Translations under genes and position numbers: made by a program
Notes under the pieces: model-generated
What the model was told of the DNA's origin: nothing
Seen by the model: only the letters and a program-made list of their open reading frames with translations
Database searches by the model: none
NCBI GenBank assembly: GCA_964531675.1
Contig: CAZHFW010000029.1
Coordinates: 1-43,622, forward strand
DNA length: 43,622 nt
Direction of reading: 5' to 3'
Origin: CAZHFW01 sp964531675
Lineage (GTDB): Bacteria > Planctomycetota > Phycisphaerae > Phycisphaerales > UBA1924
In this document: positions 1 through 7,313 of the stretch, one piece after another
How positions within the stretch are numbered: the first letter of the stretch is position 1
Layout of the letters: each line of letters starts with the position of its first letter

Positions 1-33
1 GGCGCGGTTGCTACCGGCGCAGGACTGTCCTAA
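1..33 (+). CDS. 3' end of a tail-fibre gene (partial)
   Basis: The window opens in the last ten codons of a gene ending GAVATGAGLS and a TAA at 31-33. The same codons end the fibre gene at 42135-43091. The piece is either the 3' end of that gene seen again through circular closure, or the end of a second fibre copy. AGGAGA follows the stop and serves the next gene. Confidence 0.8.
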   Translation, partial: GAVATGAGLS

Positions 34-55
34 GGAGACCAATGAAGAAACCCAA
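1..55 (+). repeat. 55-bp terminal repeat (copy 1 of 2)
   Basis: Bases 1-55 are identical to 43059-43113, and base 56 differs (A here, G at 43114). Similarity continues imperfectly through the next two genes. An exact 55-base match is what a de Bruijn graph assembler leaves at a branch when k is 55, so this probably marks where a circular genome joins itself. Confidence 0.85.
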
Positions 56-245
56 AGTCGCGCTCCGGGTCTGGAGCGTGCTACTTGTGCTTGCCCTCGG
101 CTATGAGGCGTATGCCTTGCTCTTTTTGAAGGGAGAGACGCTCTCGGAAGGCGTCTGGTACGCGACGGATCACTGGCCCATTTTGCTGGTTCTGATCGGC
201 GGCGTTTTCGTTCACTTCATCGGCTGGCTAAGGAGAAAGAACTGA
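42..245 (+). CDS. Small two-segment membrane protein (allele A)
   Basis: Encodes 67 residues with a hydrophobic segment at about 12-31, a short polar linker and a second one at about 47-62, ending in basic RRKN. The start has AGGAGA five bases upstream. The stop overlaps the ATG of the next gene by one base. A close relative lies at 43100-43300 with nearly identical first 45 residues and a different second membrane segment. Size and topology would suit a holin-like protein, but it follows a tail-fibre gene rather than an endolysin, so I assign no function. Confidence 0.75.
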   Translation: MKKPKVALRVWSVLLVLALGYEAYALLFLKGETLSEGVWYATDHWPILLVLIGGVFVHFIGWLRRKN

Positions 246-814
246 TGCTATTAACTTCACCTGAAAGACTCGGATTCATCATCGACGCGGTTGGCGGTTC
301 GCAATCGCTTTCTCCAGAGCAGATTCAGCAACTCAAGGACTTGCGCAACGGCGATCCGGTCCTAAAGGACATCACGGACCCATTGGCGTTCGTTGAGGCG
401 GTATGCAAGCCTTACCTTGTGGACGTGAGTTTGCCTCCTCTCGCTCGAACTGAATGGAAGAGAGACGAACTCTACAACGTCTTGCTTCAGATGTCTTTGC
501 CGAACGGAGTGCCTTTCTTTCTAGCGTTGGAAGCCATGAAGGGAAGCGCGAACCAAGAGGCATCAGCGCTCGCCAAGATGGTGGATTTGACACTTTCCGG
601 TCCGCTCGTATCTATCAACTTGGAGAACCCAGGAGTATCGCAAGGTCTTGCGGGATTGAAGCAAGCGGGACTCTTAACTCAGGCGCAGTACGACTTCATC
701 ACGACCACGCCAAACCCGGTCACGACTGAACTGATGCCCAGCAAGTTGGACCAAACGCTCGGCGTATCGAATGGTGTCCTCACGCTCGAAGAAGCGGCGC
801 AGGTGATTGGCTAA
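245..814 (+). CDS. Hypothetical protein, fibre-cassette gene (allele A)
   Basis: Encodes 189 residues of unknown family. It starts at ATG 245, overlapping the previous stop, and its own TAA overlaps the next ATG (TAATG), so translation is probably coupled. No signal peptide or membrane segment is seen. The first ~57 residues match the truncated gene at 43301 closely, including the QIQQLKDLRN stretch and DITDPLAFVEAV. After that the two proteins diverge strongly, giving a conserved N-terminus with a variable remainder. Position among fibre genes suggests an appendage or fibre-assembly role, which is inference only. Confidence 0.75.
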   Translation: MLLTSPERLGFIIDAVGGSQSLSPEQIQQLKDLRNGDPVLKDITDPLAFVEAVCKPYLVDVSLPPLARTEWKRDELYNVLLQMSLPNGVPFFLALEAMKGSANQEASALAKMVDLTLSGPLVSINLENPGVSQGLAGLKQAGLLTQAQYDFITTTPNPVTTELMPSKLDQTLGVSNGVLTLEEAAQVIG

Positions 815-1932
815 TGCTTCCTGGATGGGCAAGCTCTAACTCTCTCCAGGTAATGGTCCCGGTTGGGATTGACCCGGAAGCCACGATATCTGGAGTGATG
901 ACACTCAATTCATCGACCGCTAGAATCGGCGCGATTTTCGTTGCGCCCTCATCACAGAATATCAATGGATTCTATGCTGTCCATCAGAGTTTAACCGGCA
1001 CGGTTACGAACATTCTTCAGGCCGACCTTTATGCGTTGGATTCAGCATTAATACCTACTGGCTCGTCACTAGCGACCGCCACGTATACGCCAACAAACGG
1101 ATGGACATCCGTAACATTCTCAGCCGCCTATGCGGTAACGGGTGGGACCGCATACGCAATCATTATAAAGAACGTCGGAGGTACACCTGGATCGAATTAC
1201 TGCAATATGTACTACAACTCGGGGGTGCGGAATAAGTTCGACCGAGTACACATAAGAAGTACGGACTCGGGAACCTCCTACAAGTTGCAACACAGCTATT
1301 GGGCAGAGGCAATGATATGGCCCAATTATGCGTCGTCTGGAGTCTATGGAACCATTCCGGATTGGGTTTCCTTTGAAAACGACATCAATAACAGCCTCTA
1401 CAATACTAGCGGATCACGAGTAGCCATTGTTGCCGCAAAGGTACAGTTCACTTGCAATGTGAAGGTATGGGGTCTGCGGACTACGCTTGGAAGGTCTGGT
1501 TCTCCAACTCATACATTGGACGCCAGTATTTGGAATGACAGTGGCACGAAGGTATCAACTGCGGCAAATACATGGGAGTGGTCTACCATTGGTAGTTCCC
1601 ATGCGATGTGGCAGTGGACAACTCCATACGAATTGACAGCTAACACGGTCTATTACATTGGCGTAACCCCGACGAATGCAACCGCTGGTGATTCAAGCAA
1701 TTACTACACGATCAAGGGATGCCAATACCTTTCTTCTGCGTTGAGACCGGCGGCGGTAGGACCCGTTCTCGATACAGTCAAATCTACTGCCACTACGCCG
1801 TCTTGGAGCCAAACCGGCGCAGATGACGCAGTAGCGAAGATTTTGATATTTGTCGAGGACGCTCTAACTGGATCGGGCGGCTCTTCTAGCATCCTTTGTC
1901 AACGCGGCATGAACGGAGGTTTCACAAGATGA
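814..1932 (+). CDS. Appendage protein with two jelly-roll-like modules
   Basis: Encodes 372 residues rich in Thr, Ser, Gly, Asn and aromatic residues, with no signal peptide. Two related beta-rich stretches at about 60-120 and 210-290 share the pattern of a strand, a G-W-T/S-S segment, then L-T-x-x-T-x-Y-x-I, as in carbohydrate-binding-like sandwich domains of secreted and phage proteins. The start overlaps the previous stop (TAATG) and the stop overlaps the next ATG (ATGA at 1929). Probably a virion adsorption protein; the family is not recognised with certainty. Confidence 0.7.
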   Translation: MLPGWASSNSLQVMVPVGIDPEATISGVMTLNSSTARIGAIFVAPSSQNINGFYAVHQSLTGTVTNILQADLYALDSALIPTGSSLATATYTPTNGWTSVTFSAAYAVTGGTAYAIIIKNVGGTPGSNYCNMYYNSGVRNKFDRVHIRSTDSGTSYKLQHSYWAEAMIWPNYASSGVYGTIPDWVSFENDINNSLYNTSGSRVAIVAAKVQFTCNVKVWGLRTTLGRSGSPTHTLDASIWNDSGTKVSTAANTWEWSTIGSSHAMWQWTTPYELTANTVYYIGVTPTNATAGDSSNYYTIKGCQYLSSALRPAAVGPVLDTVKSTATTPSWSQTGADDAVAKILIFVEDALTGSGGSSSILCQRGMNGGFTR

Positions 1933-3530
1933 ACATACCAATTGGAAAGCAAAGCAATATCGACTATGTGTTCATTCAGGACTCCTCTTCCACCACGGGG
2001 GCGGGATTGACGGGTGTCACGTCGGCATCCTCTGGCCTGGCGGGTCGATACATCTATCCGGGCGGCACGTCTGTGGCTCTCACTTTTGAAACGATCTCGA
2101 CTTTGGGAACCTACCAAGCACCAACCTCTAACGCTCACTTGCGAATCAAGGAGTTGGACTCGACCAACCATCCAGGCGTTTACGAGCTACACTATCATAA
2201 CGATTGGTTCTCGACCGGCAACGCGAGGACGGCGGCGATCCTAACGATCAAGGGCGTCACCAACATGGCGCAACTCAATCACCTGGTCACCATCGACTAT
2301 GCGCTTCAACCCGCAACGGCGGCTAGGACGCTCACCGTCTCATCAACCGGCGCGGCTCTAGCGAACCTTGGCGAGATTCTTGGCACCGCACTCACCGAGA
2401 CCGCTGGCTACCTCGCGGCAGGCTTCAAGAAGTTCTTCAACGTGGCGACTCCGACGAGCACCATGAACCAGGTGACGCTTGTCGACACGACGACGACATT
2501 GACCAACGCTCCAAGCGATTCCAGCGGCGTGACGACATTGCTTTCAAGGCTCTCGTCTGCCAGGGCTGGCTACCTCGACAACCTGAGCGCTGGCGCGGTG
2601 GCCTTGGCTTCGTCGCTGTCCTCGCTGCAAACCGATGTCACGACGCTACTAAGCAGAATCACTTCGACGCTCTTCAGCGGCATCACATCGCTCGCGCAAT
2701 GGCTTGGACTCATCGCTGGAAAACAAACTGGAAACTCGACAGCCAGGACAGAGCTAAGGGCTACCGGAGCGGGTTCAGGCACTTACGACGAGACGACGGA
2801 TTCACTGGAAGCGGTGAGGGATCGTGGCGATGCGGCTTGGACGACCATTGCGGCGGTGGCTATCCGCTCGGCAATCGGACTGGGCTCGGCGAATCTCGAC
2901 ACCCAACTGACCAACATCGAGGCGGAAACTTCAGATATCCAGTCCAAGGTCAATAACGTCACCTACGGCCTCTCTGCGATCAAGACGCTCATCGACACGC
3001 TGACCGCATACGTGGATACCGAAGTCGCTGCCATCAAGGCTAAGACCGATAATCTGCCAACCGACCCGGCAGACGAATCGAACATCCAAGCGGCAATCGC
3101 CAACCTTCTCACCTATGTGGACACGGAGGTTGCAGCGATCCTGGCGGCGGTCGATACGGAAATCGCGGCGATCAAAGCCAAGACGGACAACCTTCCGAGC
3201 GATCCTGCCGACGAGTCGCTCCTTGAGGCGGCTATCGCGGATCTGAAGACCTACGTCGACACCGAGATACTCGCCATCAAGGCCAAGACCGACCTGATCC
3301 CAGCAAGCCCTGCCGCCGTTGGAAGCCCGATGACTCTCGATCTCACCCAGGCTCTCGATACGACTCCTGTCACCGATAGCGTAGGCGAGGCTCTCCTTGG
3401 CGCGATCAGCGAGCTGGGCGACGAGACGGTTGTCGGCGTCGAATACACCAAGAAGACGCCAGGCGGCGCGACCGCAGTGGTCTTCGATCTTGACGATGCC
3501 GACGCTCCGACATCGAGGACTCGCCAATGA
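1929..3530 (+). CDS. Tail fibre / appendage protein with coiled-coil repeats
   Basis: Encodes 533 residues from ATG 1929, chosen because GGAGGT lies at 1915-1920 with ideal spacing and the ATGA overlap couples it to the previous gene. An upstream in-frame ATG at 1896 has no such signal. The N-terminal ~140 residues look like a beta-rich head. The middle and C-terminus hold helical heptad-like repeats of the type YVDTEVAAIKAKTDNLP, common in trimeric phage fibre stalks, followed by a short C-terminal domain ending EYTKKTPGGATAVVFDLDD. It probably forms part of the tail-tip adsorption apparatus. Confidence 0.75.
   Translation: MNIPIGKQSNIDYVFIQDSSSTTGAGLTGVTSASSGLAGRYIYPGGTSVALTFETISTLGTYQAPTSNAHLRIKELDSTNHPGVYELHYHNDWFSTGNARTAAILTIKGVTNMAQLNHLVTIDYALQPATAARTLTVSSTGAALANLGEILGTALTETAGYLAAGFKKFFNVATPTSTMNQVTLVDTTTTLTNAPSDSSGVTTLLSRLSSARAGYLDNLSAGAVALASSLSSLQTDVTTLLSRITSTLFSGITSLAQWLGLIAGKQTGNSTARTELRATGAGSGTYDETTDSLEAVRDRGDAAWTTIAAVAIRSAIGLGSANLDTQLTNIEAETSDIQSKVNNVTYGLSAIKTLIDTLTAYVDTEVAAIKAKTDNLPTDPADESNIQAAIANLLTYVDTEVAAILAAVDTEIAAIKAKTDNLPSDPADESLLEAAIADLKTYVDTEILAIKAKTDLIPASPAAVGSPMTLDLTQALDTTPVTDSVGEALLGAISELGDETVVGVEYTKKTPGGATAVVFDLDDADAPTSRTRQ
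3009..3312 (+). repeat. In-frame stalk repeats inside the fibre gene
   Basis: Three imperfect units start at 3009, near 3114 and at 3252, each opening with YVDTE and containing IKAKTD followed by a proline turn (NLP or LIP). The middle unit carries an extra internal half-repeat (AAVDTEIAAIKAKTD). Such repeats set fibre stalk length and can expand or contract by recombination. Confidence 0.75.
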
Positions 3531-3721
3531 CCATCGTCATTCGAGGGATGAAGAGTCCCTACCTGCTCACTCGAGGACTTGCTTCGAGCGACGCGGTTCT
3601 TCGCAATCTGGATTGGGCGTTCGGTTGCCCGGTCTCTCGCTGGCAATTCGGCTGCCCTGTTCCTAGGTGGACCTATGGCTGCCCTGGCTCCCGGTGGTCC
3701 ATAGGAGGCCCTTCCCGATGA
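3527..3721 (+). CDS. Small nonapeptide-repeat protein
   Basis: Encodes 64 residues. The second half is four tandem nine-residue units of pattern W-x-(F/Y/I)-G-(C/G)-P-x-x-R at residues 30-64, the last slightly shortened. It starts at ATG 3527, overlapping the fibre stop by four bases (ATGA), and ends overlapping the next ATG at 3718. Three cysteines at fixed spacing could bind metal or cross-link subunits. I do not recognise the family. The tight overlaps on both sides and the repeat pattern argue that it is real. Confidence 0.7.
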   Translation: MTIVIRGMKSPYLLTRGLASSDAVLRNLDWAFGCPVSRWQFGCPVPRWTYGCPGSRWSIGGPSR

Positions 3722-4023
3722 CGATCTCAGTTCTCAGCCGCGAATACATCTGCGTTGAAGTCGAAGCGGGGCTCAATGGCGTCTCATCGGATCCAACGGC
3801 CGATACCGTCCAATTGGCGCTCATGGTGAGCGGAAGCCCTTCGTCGGGCGATTGGAAGACTGGAAGCTGGGAGACATCGCTCGGCAAATACTACGCAAGG
3901 CTCGAAGTGGGTCCAGGCTCTACGGTCGGCGCGAAGACGGCTGGCAAGTACGACCTGTGGATCAAGATCACCGATTCGCCGGAAGCACCGGTTCGCAAGG
4001 TCGGGCGAGTGACGTTCGAATAA
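3718..4023 (+). CDS. Hypothetical beta-rich structural protein, last gene of the late operon
   Basis: Encodes 101 residues from ATG 3718, which overlaps the previous stop (ATGA) and follows an AGGAGG at 3703-3708. Alternating hydrophobic and polar residues and a closing KYDLWIKI...VGRVTFE suggest an immunoglobulin-like beta sandwich, as in small phage fibre accessory proteins. It is the last rightward gene before the convergent leftward operon; no clear terminator is visible in the 56-base gap. Confidence 0.7.
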   Translation: MTISVLSREYICVEVEAGLNGVSSDPTADTVQLALMVSGSPSSGDWKTGSWETSLGKYYARLEVGPGSTVGAKTAGKYDLWIKITDSPEAPVRKVGRVTFE

Positions 4024-4079
4024 TCTCTCGGGCGTCAAGGGTGAATGGGTGGACGGGAAGAAGTGGCGGGTTGCGTTGC

Positions 4080-4301
4080 CTAATCTTCCCAGTTAGAGGA
4101 CTCTCTTTTCTTTTCCAGTCGCTTTGCCCATTTCTTCATGTGTAATTCAGCATGTCGAGGGCAAAGGTATCGGTATTCTGCCCATGCGCGATTGGACCAG
4201 GCTTTCCACCCGATGCGATAAGCATTCAGATTGTCGTCACCGCAAGCAATCGTGAATATGCGGTCGCAATAATGACATCGCATCGTAAATGGGTATTTCA
4301 T
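4080..4301 (-). CDS. Small zinc-binding-like protein
   Basis: Encodes 73 residues with C-x2-C near the N-terminus (CHYCDRIF) and C-x2-H (CPRHAELH) about 38 residues on, a plausible zinc site, followed by a basic helix (KKWAKRLEKK). A strong AGGAGG precedes the ATG on the minus strand. It lies just beyond attP at the far end of the leftward genes. Function unknown. Confidence 0.65.
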   Translation of the reverse strand: MKYPFTMRCHYCDRIFTIACGDDNLNAYRIGWKAWSNRAWAEYRYLCPRHAELHMKKWAKRLEKKRESSNWED

Positions 4302-4326
4302 ATCTTCTTTCCTCCTCTATCGCAGG

Positions 4327-4488
4327 TGTCACCCCGCACGTCTGTCTACTGAACCTGTAGGTTCAAATCTGGGGGCAATTTGTCACCCCCTTGAACCTAA
4401 AGTCGTAGGTTCGAATCCTACTCCCGCACCCATATTTTGAACCTAAAATCGACCAGGGGGTTACACCTAGACCTAGGCAGGGGTGACA
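4327..4488. other. Phage attachment site (attP) with tRNA 3' end and arm-type repeats
   Basis: Bases 4405-4432 are the 3' part of a tRNA: T-arm stem GTAGG, loop TTCGAAT, stem CCTAC, acceptor strand TCCCGCA, then C and CCA. Upstream AAGTC looks like a variable loop. No matching 5' tRNA half exists here, which is what an attP carries to restore a host tRNA on integration. Flanking it are TGTCACCCC at 4327-4335 and 4381-4389 and, inverted, GGGGTTACA at 4457-4465 and GGGGTGACA at 4480-4488, arranged like integrase arm sites. TTGAACCTAAA also occurs twice (4391-4401 and 4437-4447). The integrase gene starts about 600 bp away. Confidence 0.8.
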
Positions 4489-4763
4489 TCATAGAGACGC
4501 CTGTCCACCTTCTTGGCCGGGGTTGGGGCTTTGATGATGGAAAGCGTGATCGCCGTATAGCAATCCGGGCATGAGTTTTCATACCGTTCGGATTCCTCGT
4601 TGAAGAATAGTGCCATTAAGTTTGGACGGTAGCCATCCGTACCACACACCGGGCACTGGCACCATGTTTGCTTTGGGCATATTTGCTTAAGCATCGATGC
4701 AAGCCGCTCGCGGTGTTCCAACTCTGCCTTGTCGTGCGCATCTTTGGTTGGAAAATTACTCAT
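4473..4763 (-). CDS. Small zinc-ribbon protein
   Basis: Encodes 96 residues. A C-x-C-x2-C motif (CQCPVCG) and a second C-x2-C (CPDC) about 28 residues later form a zinc ribbon. The N-terminal 30 residues are a charged helix. The start overlaps the previous gene's stop by four bases (ATGA). The 3' end overlaps the last inverted attP arm-type site. Function unknown; position beside the integrase could make it a transcription or recombination accessory protein. Confidence 0.65.
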   Translation of the reverse strand: MSNFPTKDAHDKAELEHRERLASMLKQICPKQTWCQCPVCGTDGYRPNLMALFFNEESERYENSCPDCYTAITLSIIKAPTPAKKVDRRLYDVTPA

Positions 4764-5074
4764 ACAGGACTCCTTTCGGACATCTTCTCTAGGATTCGCT
4801 GCATCCTGATATCAGCATTACCAAACCATTGGCGCATACAGTCGCGGAACCATCCACCTGATGGCCCGTCGTCTCCAAGCATATAGAATGACGTGGCGAG
4901 AACTACCTCTAACTTCTCCCATTCGCCGGGACCAAACGAGCCGAGTTCATGAATCTTGTATGGAAATTTAGGCTTGGTGGCATCGTTAATCATGTCCAGG
5001 ATTGCGCGGCATCGCTCCTCGTGCGACCATCCGTTCCAATCTGCCGGACGTTTCTCTTCACTCAGATTCTTCAT
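4760..5074 (-). CDS. Hypothetical small protein
   Basis: Encodes 104 residues. I place the start at the internal methionine at 5074 because AGGAGG lies eight bases upstream; an upstream in-frame start at 5158 would overlap the integrase. It has Trp-rich segments (DWNGWSHEERCRAI, GPSGGWFRDCMRQWF) and no known domain that I recognise. It ends overlapping the next gene's ATG. Confidence 0.6.
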   Translation of the reverse strand: MKNLSEEKRPADWNGWSHEERCRAILDMINDATKPKFPYKIHELGSFGPGEWEKLEVVLATSFYMLGDDGPSGGWFRDCMRQWFGNADIRMQRILEKMSERSPV

Positions 5075-5093
5075 CTTCTTTTCCTCCTGTCTT

Positions 5094-6128
5094 TCATAGG
5101 GACGCCAGTCTATTAAAAGCGTCCATTTGTCTTCCTGCTTGCTCTCCTTGGTATCCAAGGCTCGCTTGGTAGTCGGTGTGTCCGAGAATCTGCATAATCA
5201 CAACCTCGGGAACTCCGGCAGCCGATAAGTTGGACCGGCAGGCATGTCTCAGATCGTGAAACCTCATTCTCTCCACTCCCGCCGCTTCGCAGATCCTCTC
5301 CATGCCGACCGTTATCCTCTTCGGGTGAATCGGTTTGCCATCCGCGATGAAGAGGTAGATCGAATCGGGCGATTTGAACGATAACAGCTTCTCACCCATC
5401 CATCTCGGCAGATGGAGGACCCTCGATTGGCCGGTCGGCTTGCTTTTGAGCTTCTGGGTTTCGCCGCATGCTTGGCGGTTGTCCTGAACGCTGACCCTGG
5501 CCCCCTCCCCCAATTCTATGTGCGGAACTTTCAGACCGCAGACCTCGTTGCGTCTGAGTCCAAGGTATGCGGCTGTCCAAATAGGACCCTCCAACGCACT
5601 TCCCTTGCTCGCCTCAATAATCTTCTTCACCTTGTCGATGTCTATCGCCTGTCGTTGCTGCTTCACGATCTCAGGCAAGACGACGAGCCTATGATCCTTT
5701 CTTGAGTAGCGTCCGACCTTGTGAGCAAGCTCCAATATTCCCGACATCACCCCGAAGATGTTGTGAACCGACTTCGCGCTGAGTTCGATCCCCATGACCC
5801 ACGGCTGCAAATCTTCCAGCCTGATGTCATCCAATTGACGGTGATAGAACACACTGAGGTGCTTGTCCAGGAGTCCCTTGTACATGCGCCTGGTTTCAAG
5901 GGTGCAGGATGATTTGATTCGGGGCCACCAGACGGTCTCGACAAATTCACCCAGACAGCCCGGAAGCAATGGAGCGGGTCCTTCCAAGTAGGCTCTTTGC
6001 TTCTCGGCGCAGATCCTCTTCCCCTCTTCTCCCTCGACTTTGCATCTAAACCAGCGTCGGCTTTGTCCTGAACCCGTGCTGCATTCCCATCTCTTGTTCT
6101 TGTCGTCCCACCGTGGTTTCACGAACAT
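5094..6128 (-). CDS. int: Tyrosine recombinase integrase
   Basis: Encodes 344 residues. The catalytic set is visible: Arg192 in LGLRRNEVCGL, a lysine in the beta-hairpin near 227-230, His291 and Arg294 in HDLRHACRSNL, His317 in LGHT, and nucleophile Tyr326, nine residues after His317 as usual. The N-terminal 50 residues hold paired aromatic and cysteine residues typical of an arm-binding domain. Residues 58-150 form the core-binding SAM-like domain. GGAG precedes the start. It would recombine the attP at 4405-4432 with a host tRNA gene. Confidence 0.95.
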   Translation of the reverse strand: MFVKPRWDDKNKRWECSTGSGQSRRWFRCKVEGEEGKRICAEKQRAYLEGPAPLLPGCLGEFVETVWWPRIKSSCTLETRRMYKGLLDKHLSVFYHRQLDDIRLEDLQPWVMGIELSAKSVHNIFGVMSGILELAHKVGRYSRKDHRLVVLPEIVKQQRQAIDIDKVKKIIEASKGSALEGPIWTAAYLGLRRNEVCGLKVPHIELGEGARVSVQDNRQACGETQKLKSKPTGQSRVLHLPRWMGEKLLSFKSPDSIYLFIADGKPIHPKRITVGMERICEAAGVERMRFHDLRHACRSNLSAAGVPEVVIMQILGHTDYQASLGYQGEQAGRQMDAFNRLASL

Positions 6129-6303
6129 ATCTTAACTCCGTTTGAATTTCGTTGTGGACGGCTAGAACCTCGTCTCTCAGGAATGCCCCCGTCAATGGGT
6201 GACGATGCAGCTTGCCGCGCCGAATCAGGGCCATGACGCCTTTCCTGTCGGTGCCAAGGAATTCTTCAACCCAATCCTGCGAGACAAGCGAAGATTCATT
6301 CAT
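6046..6303 (-). CDS. Excisionase-like HTH protein
   Basis: Encodes 85 residues. Residues 5-50 (SQDWVEEFLGTDRKGVMALIRRGKLH... then a short hairpin and DEVLAVHNEI) look like the winged-helix HTH of MerR/excisionase-family proteins. Its 3' end overlaps the integrase start by 83 bases in another frame, a common Xis-Int arrangement that links their expression. Likely a recombination directionality factor; a general regulator is possible. Confidence 0.6.
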   Translation of the reverse strand: MNESSLVSQDWVEEFLGTDRKGVMALIRRGKLHRHPLTGAFLRDEVLAVHNEIQTELRYVRETTVGRQEQEMGMQHGFRTKPTLV

Positions 6304-6305
6304 GG

Positions 6306-6596
6306 CTAGTCAGCGTCGGGGGTTGCGTACCTCTTCAGCGCATCCTTGTGGTACCGAGCGAAATACTTATGGTATGCCTCGTGACCCTTTCGAGATAACT
6401 TCACAATCGGCTCTCCAGTGGTCGGAAGGTGCCCGTCTAAGATAAACCCTCTTCGGTGGAAGGACTGCATTAACCGAGATGATATGGGCTCGTATCGGTC
6501 TGGATGTCCAAACACAGTAACCCACATCTTCCCGTTAAAGTAGTATTCTCCTGACCTCGCGATAGCCATCAAATCCCATGCGTGCCAATAGGTCAT
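6306..6596 (-). CDS. Hypothetical protein, possibly winged-helix
   Basis: Encodes 96 residues. Residues 36-75 (ISSRLMQSFHRRGFILDGH...EPIVKLSRKGHEAYHKY) resemble a winged-helix with the beta wing of small phage DNA-binding proteins. This is a weak structural impression only. It is packed between neighbours, with its ATG directly after the preceding TAG. Confidence 0.55.
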   Translation of the reverse strand: MTYWHAWDLMAIARSGEYYFNGKMWVTVFGHPDRYEPISSRLMQSFHRRGFILDGHLPTTGEPIVKLSRKGHEAYHKYFARYHKDALKRYATPDAD

Positions 6597-7094
6597 CTAC
6601 TCTCCTCCTCGGTCAGCGTCGGGGGCCTTATATGCTCGCGCAACTCTAAACGTCATGCACTTTGCGATTGCAAACAACTCCTCAGAAGTTAACTTTCTCG
6701 CACCAGCAATTGGCGACGCCTTGCGTACTTCTCGGACTTTCCCTTCCGACACAACCAGGAGCCCGTATGGTCTACGAAGCTCTGCATTGACGGCTAACTC
6801 TAGATGCCCTGGAACAGCAAACCAGAAACGCCGCGGGAATAAATACAAGCGATTCGTGCGAGTGAAATCGTATTGCGGATCATTGTTAAGACATCCGTGC
6901 TTGAATGCTTTCTTGAAATCCCGACGGAAATCCCAAATGCTAACCTTTATTTCTACTTCTTCGCAGTAATGCGAGCGAGTTACTAAAAACAGGTCTGATT
7001 CGCCGCCCGATCCATTCCCCTTGTAATTGGGGATAGCAGCGCGGTCTCCAATCCAGCGACTCAAAAGAGTAGTTGTTATCTGTTTTGCGTCCAT
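6597..7094 (-). CDS. PD-(D/E)XK nuclease-like protein
   Basis: Encodes 165 residues. Residues 24-62 carry G-E-S-D (Asp34) followed 14 residues later by E-x-K (Glu48, Lys50) on a predicted strand, then a basic helix (RRDFKKAFKHG), the layout of a small PD-(D/E)XK nuclease core. The rest includes RTNRLYLFPRRFWFAVP, a pattern seen in MmcB-like and related uncharacterised phage nucleases. It probably acts on DNA with the recombination genes upstream, though the substrate is unknown. Confidence 0.55.
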   Translation of the reverse strand: MDAKQITTTLLSRWIGDRAAIPNYKGNGSGGESDLFLVTRSHYCEEVEIKVSIWDFRRDFKKAFKHGCLNNDPQYDFTRTNRLYLFPRRFWFAVPGHLELAVNAELRRPYGLLVVSEGKVREVRKASPIAGARKLTSEELFAIAKCMTFRVARAYKAPDADRGGE

Positions 7095-7313
7095 CTACTC
7101 TCCCCCTCCCGGCCTCATCGCCTCGATCTCGCACCAGTGCGTGAACATTCTGATAATCTGTTCGTAGCTGTATTTCAGCCCATCGCACCCATAATAGAAT
7201 TGCGTCCTGCCATACAGTCTCACCCTATGCCAATCACCAAACCTACTCAATGCGTAGTAATCCCGGTCCTTCGGCGCGGTCCCGATTGGGTGGGCCTCGA
7301 ATGTGATGGTCAT
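7095..7313 (-). CDS. Small phage protein of the APKD type
   Basis: Encodes 72 residues opening with HPIGTAPKDRDYYAL, matching the PI-x-TAPKD signature of small phage proteins usually labelled DUF551-like. It has no catalytic motif. The start overlaps the previous gene's stop (ATGA, 7310-7313) and the stop abuts the next ATG. Function unknown. Confidence 0.6.
   Translation of the reverse strand: MTITFEAHPIGTAPKDRDYYALSRFGDWHRVRLYGRTQFYYGCDGLKYSYEQIIRMFTHWCEIEAMRPGGGE

Noticed and set aside
1..814. Diversity-generating retroelement explaining the variable fibre cassette
   Set aside because: No reverse transcriptase gene or template repeat is present, and the differences are not limited to adenines.
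3009..3312. CRISPR-like repeat array
   Set aside because: The repeats are in-frame protein repeats with codon-level variation and no unique spacers.
4024..4079. Bidirectional terminator between the convergent late and leftward operons
   Set aside because: No GC-rich stem with a T run is visible in the gap.
4405..4432. A functional phage tRNA gene
   Set aside because: Only the 3' third of a tRNA is present; no 5' acceptor strand, D-arm or proper anticodon loop precedes it. It fits an att core better.
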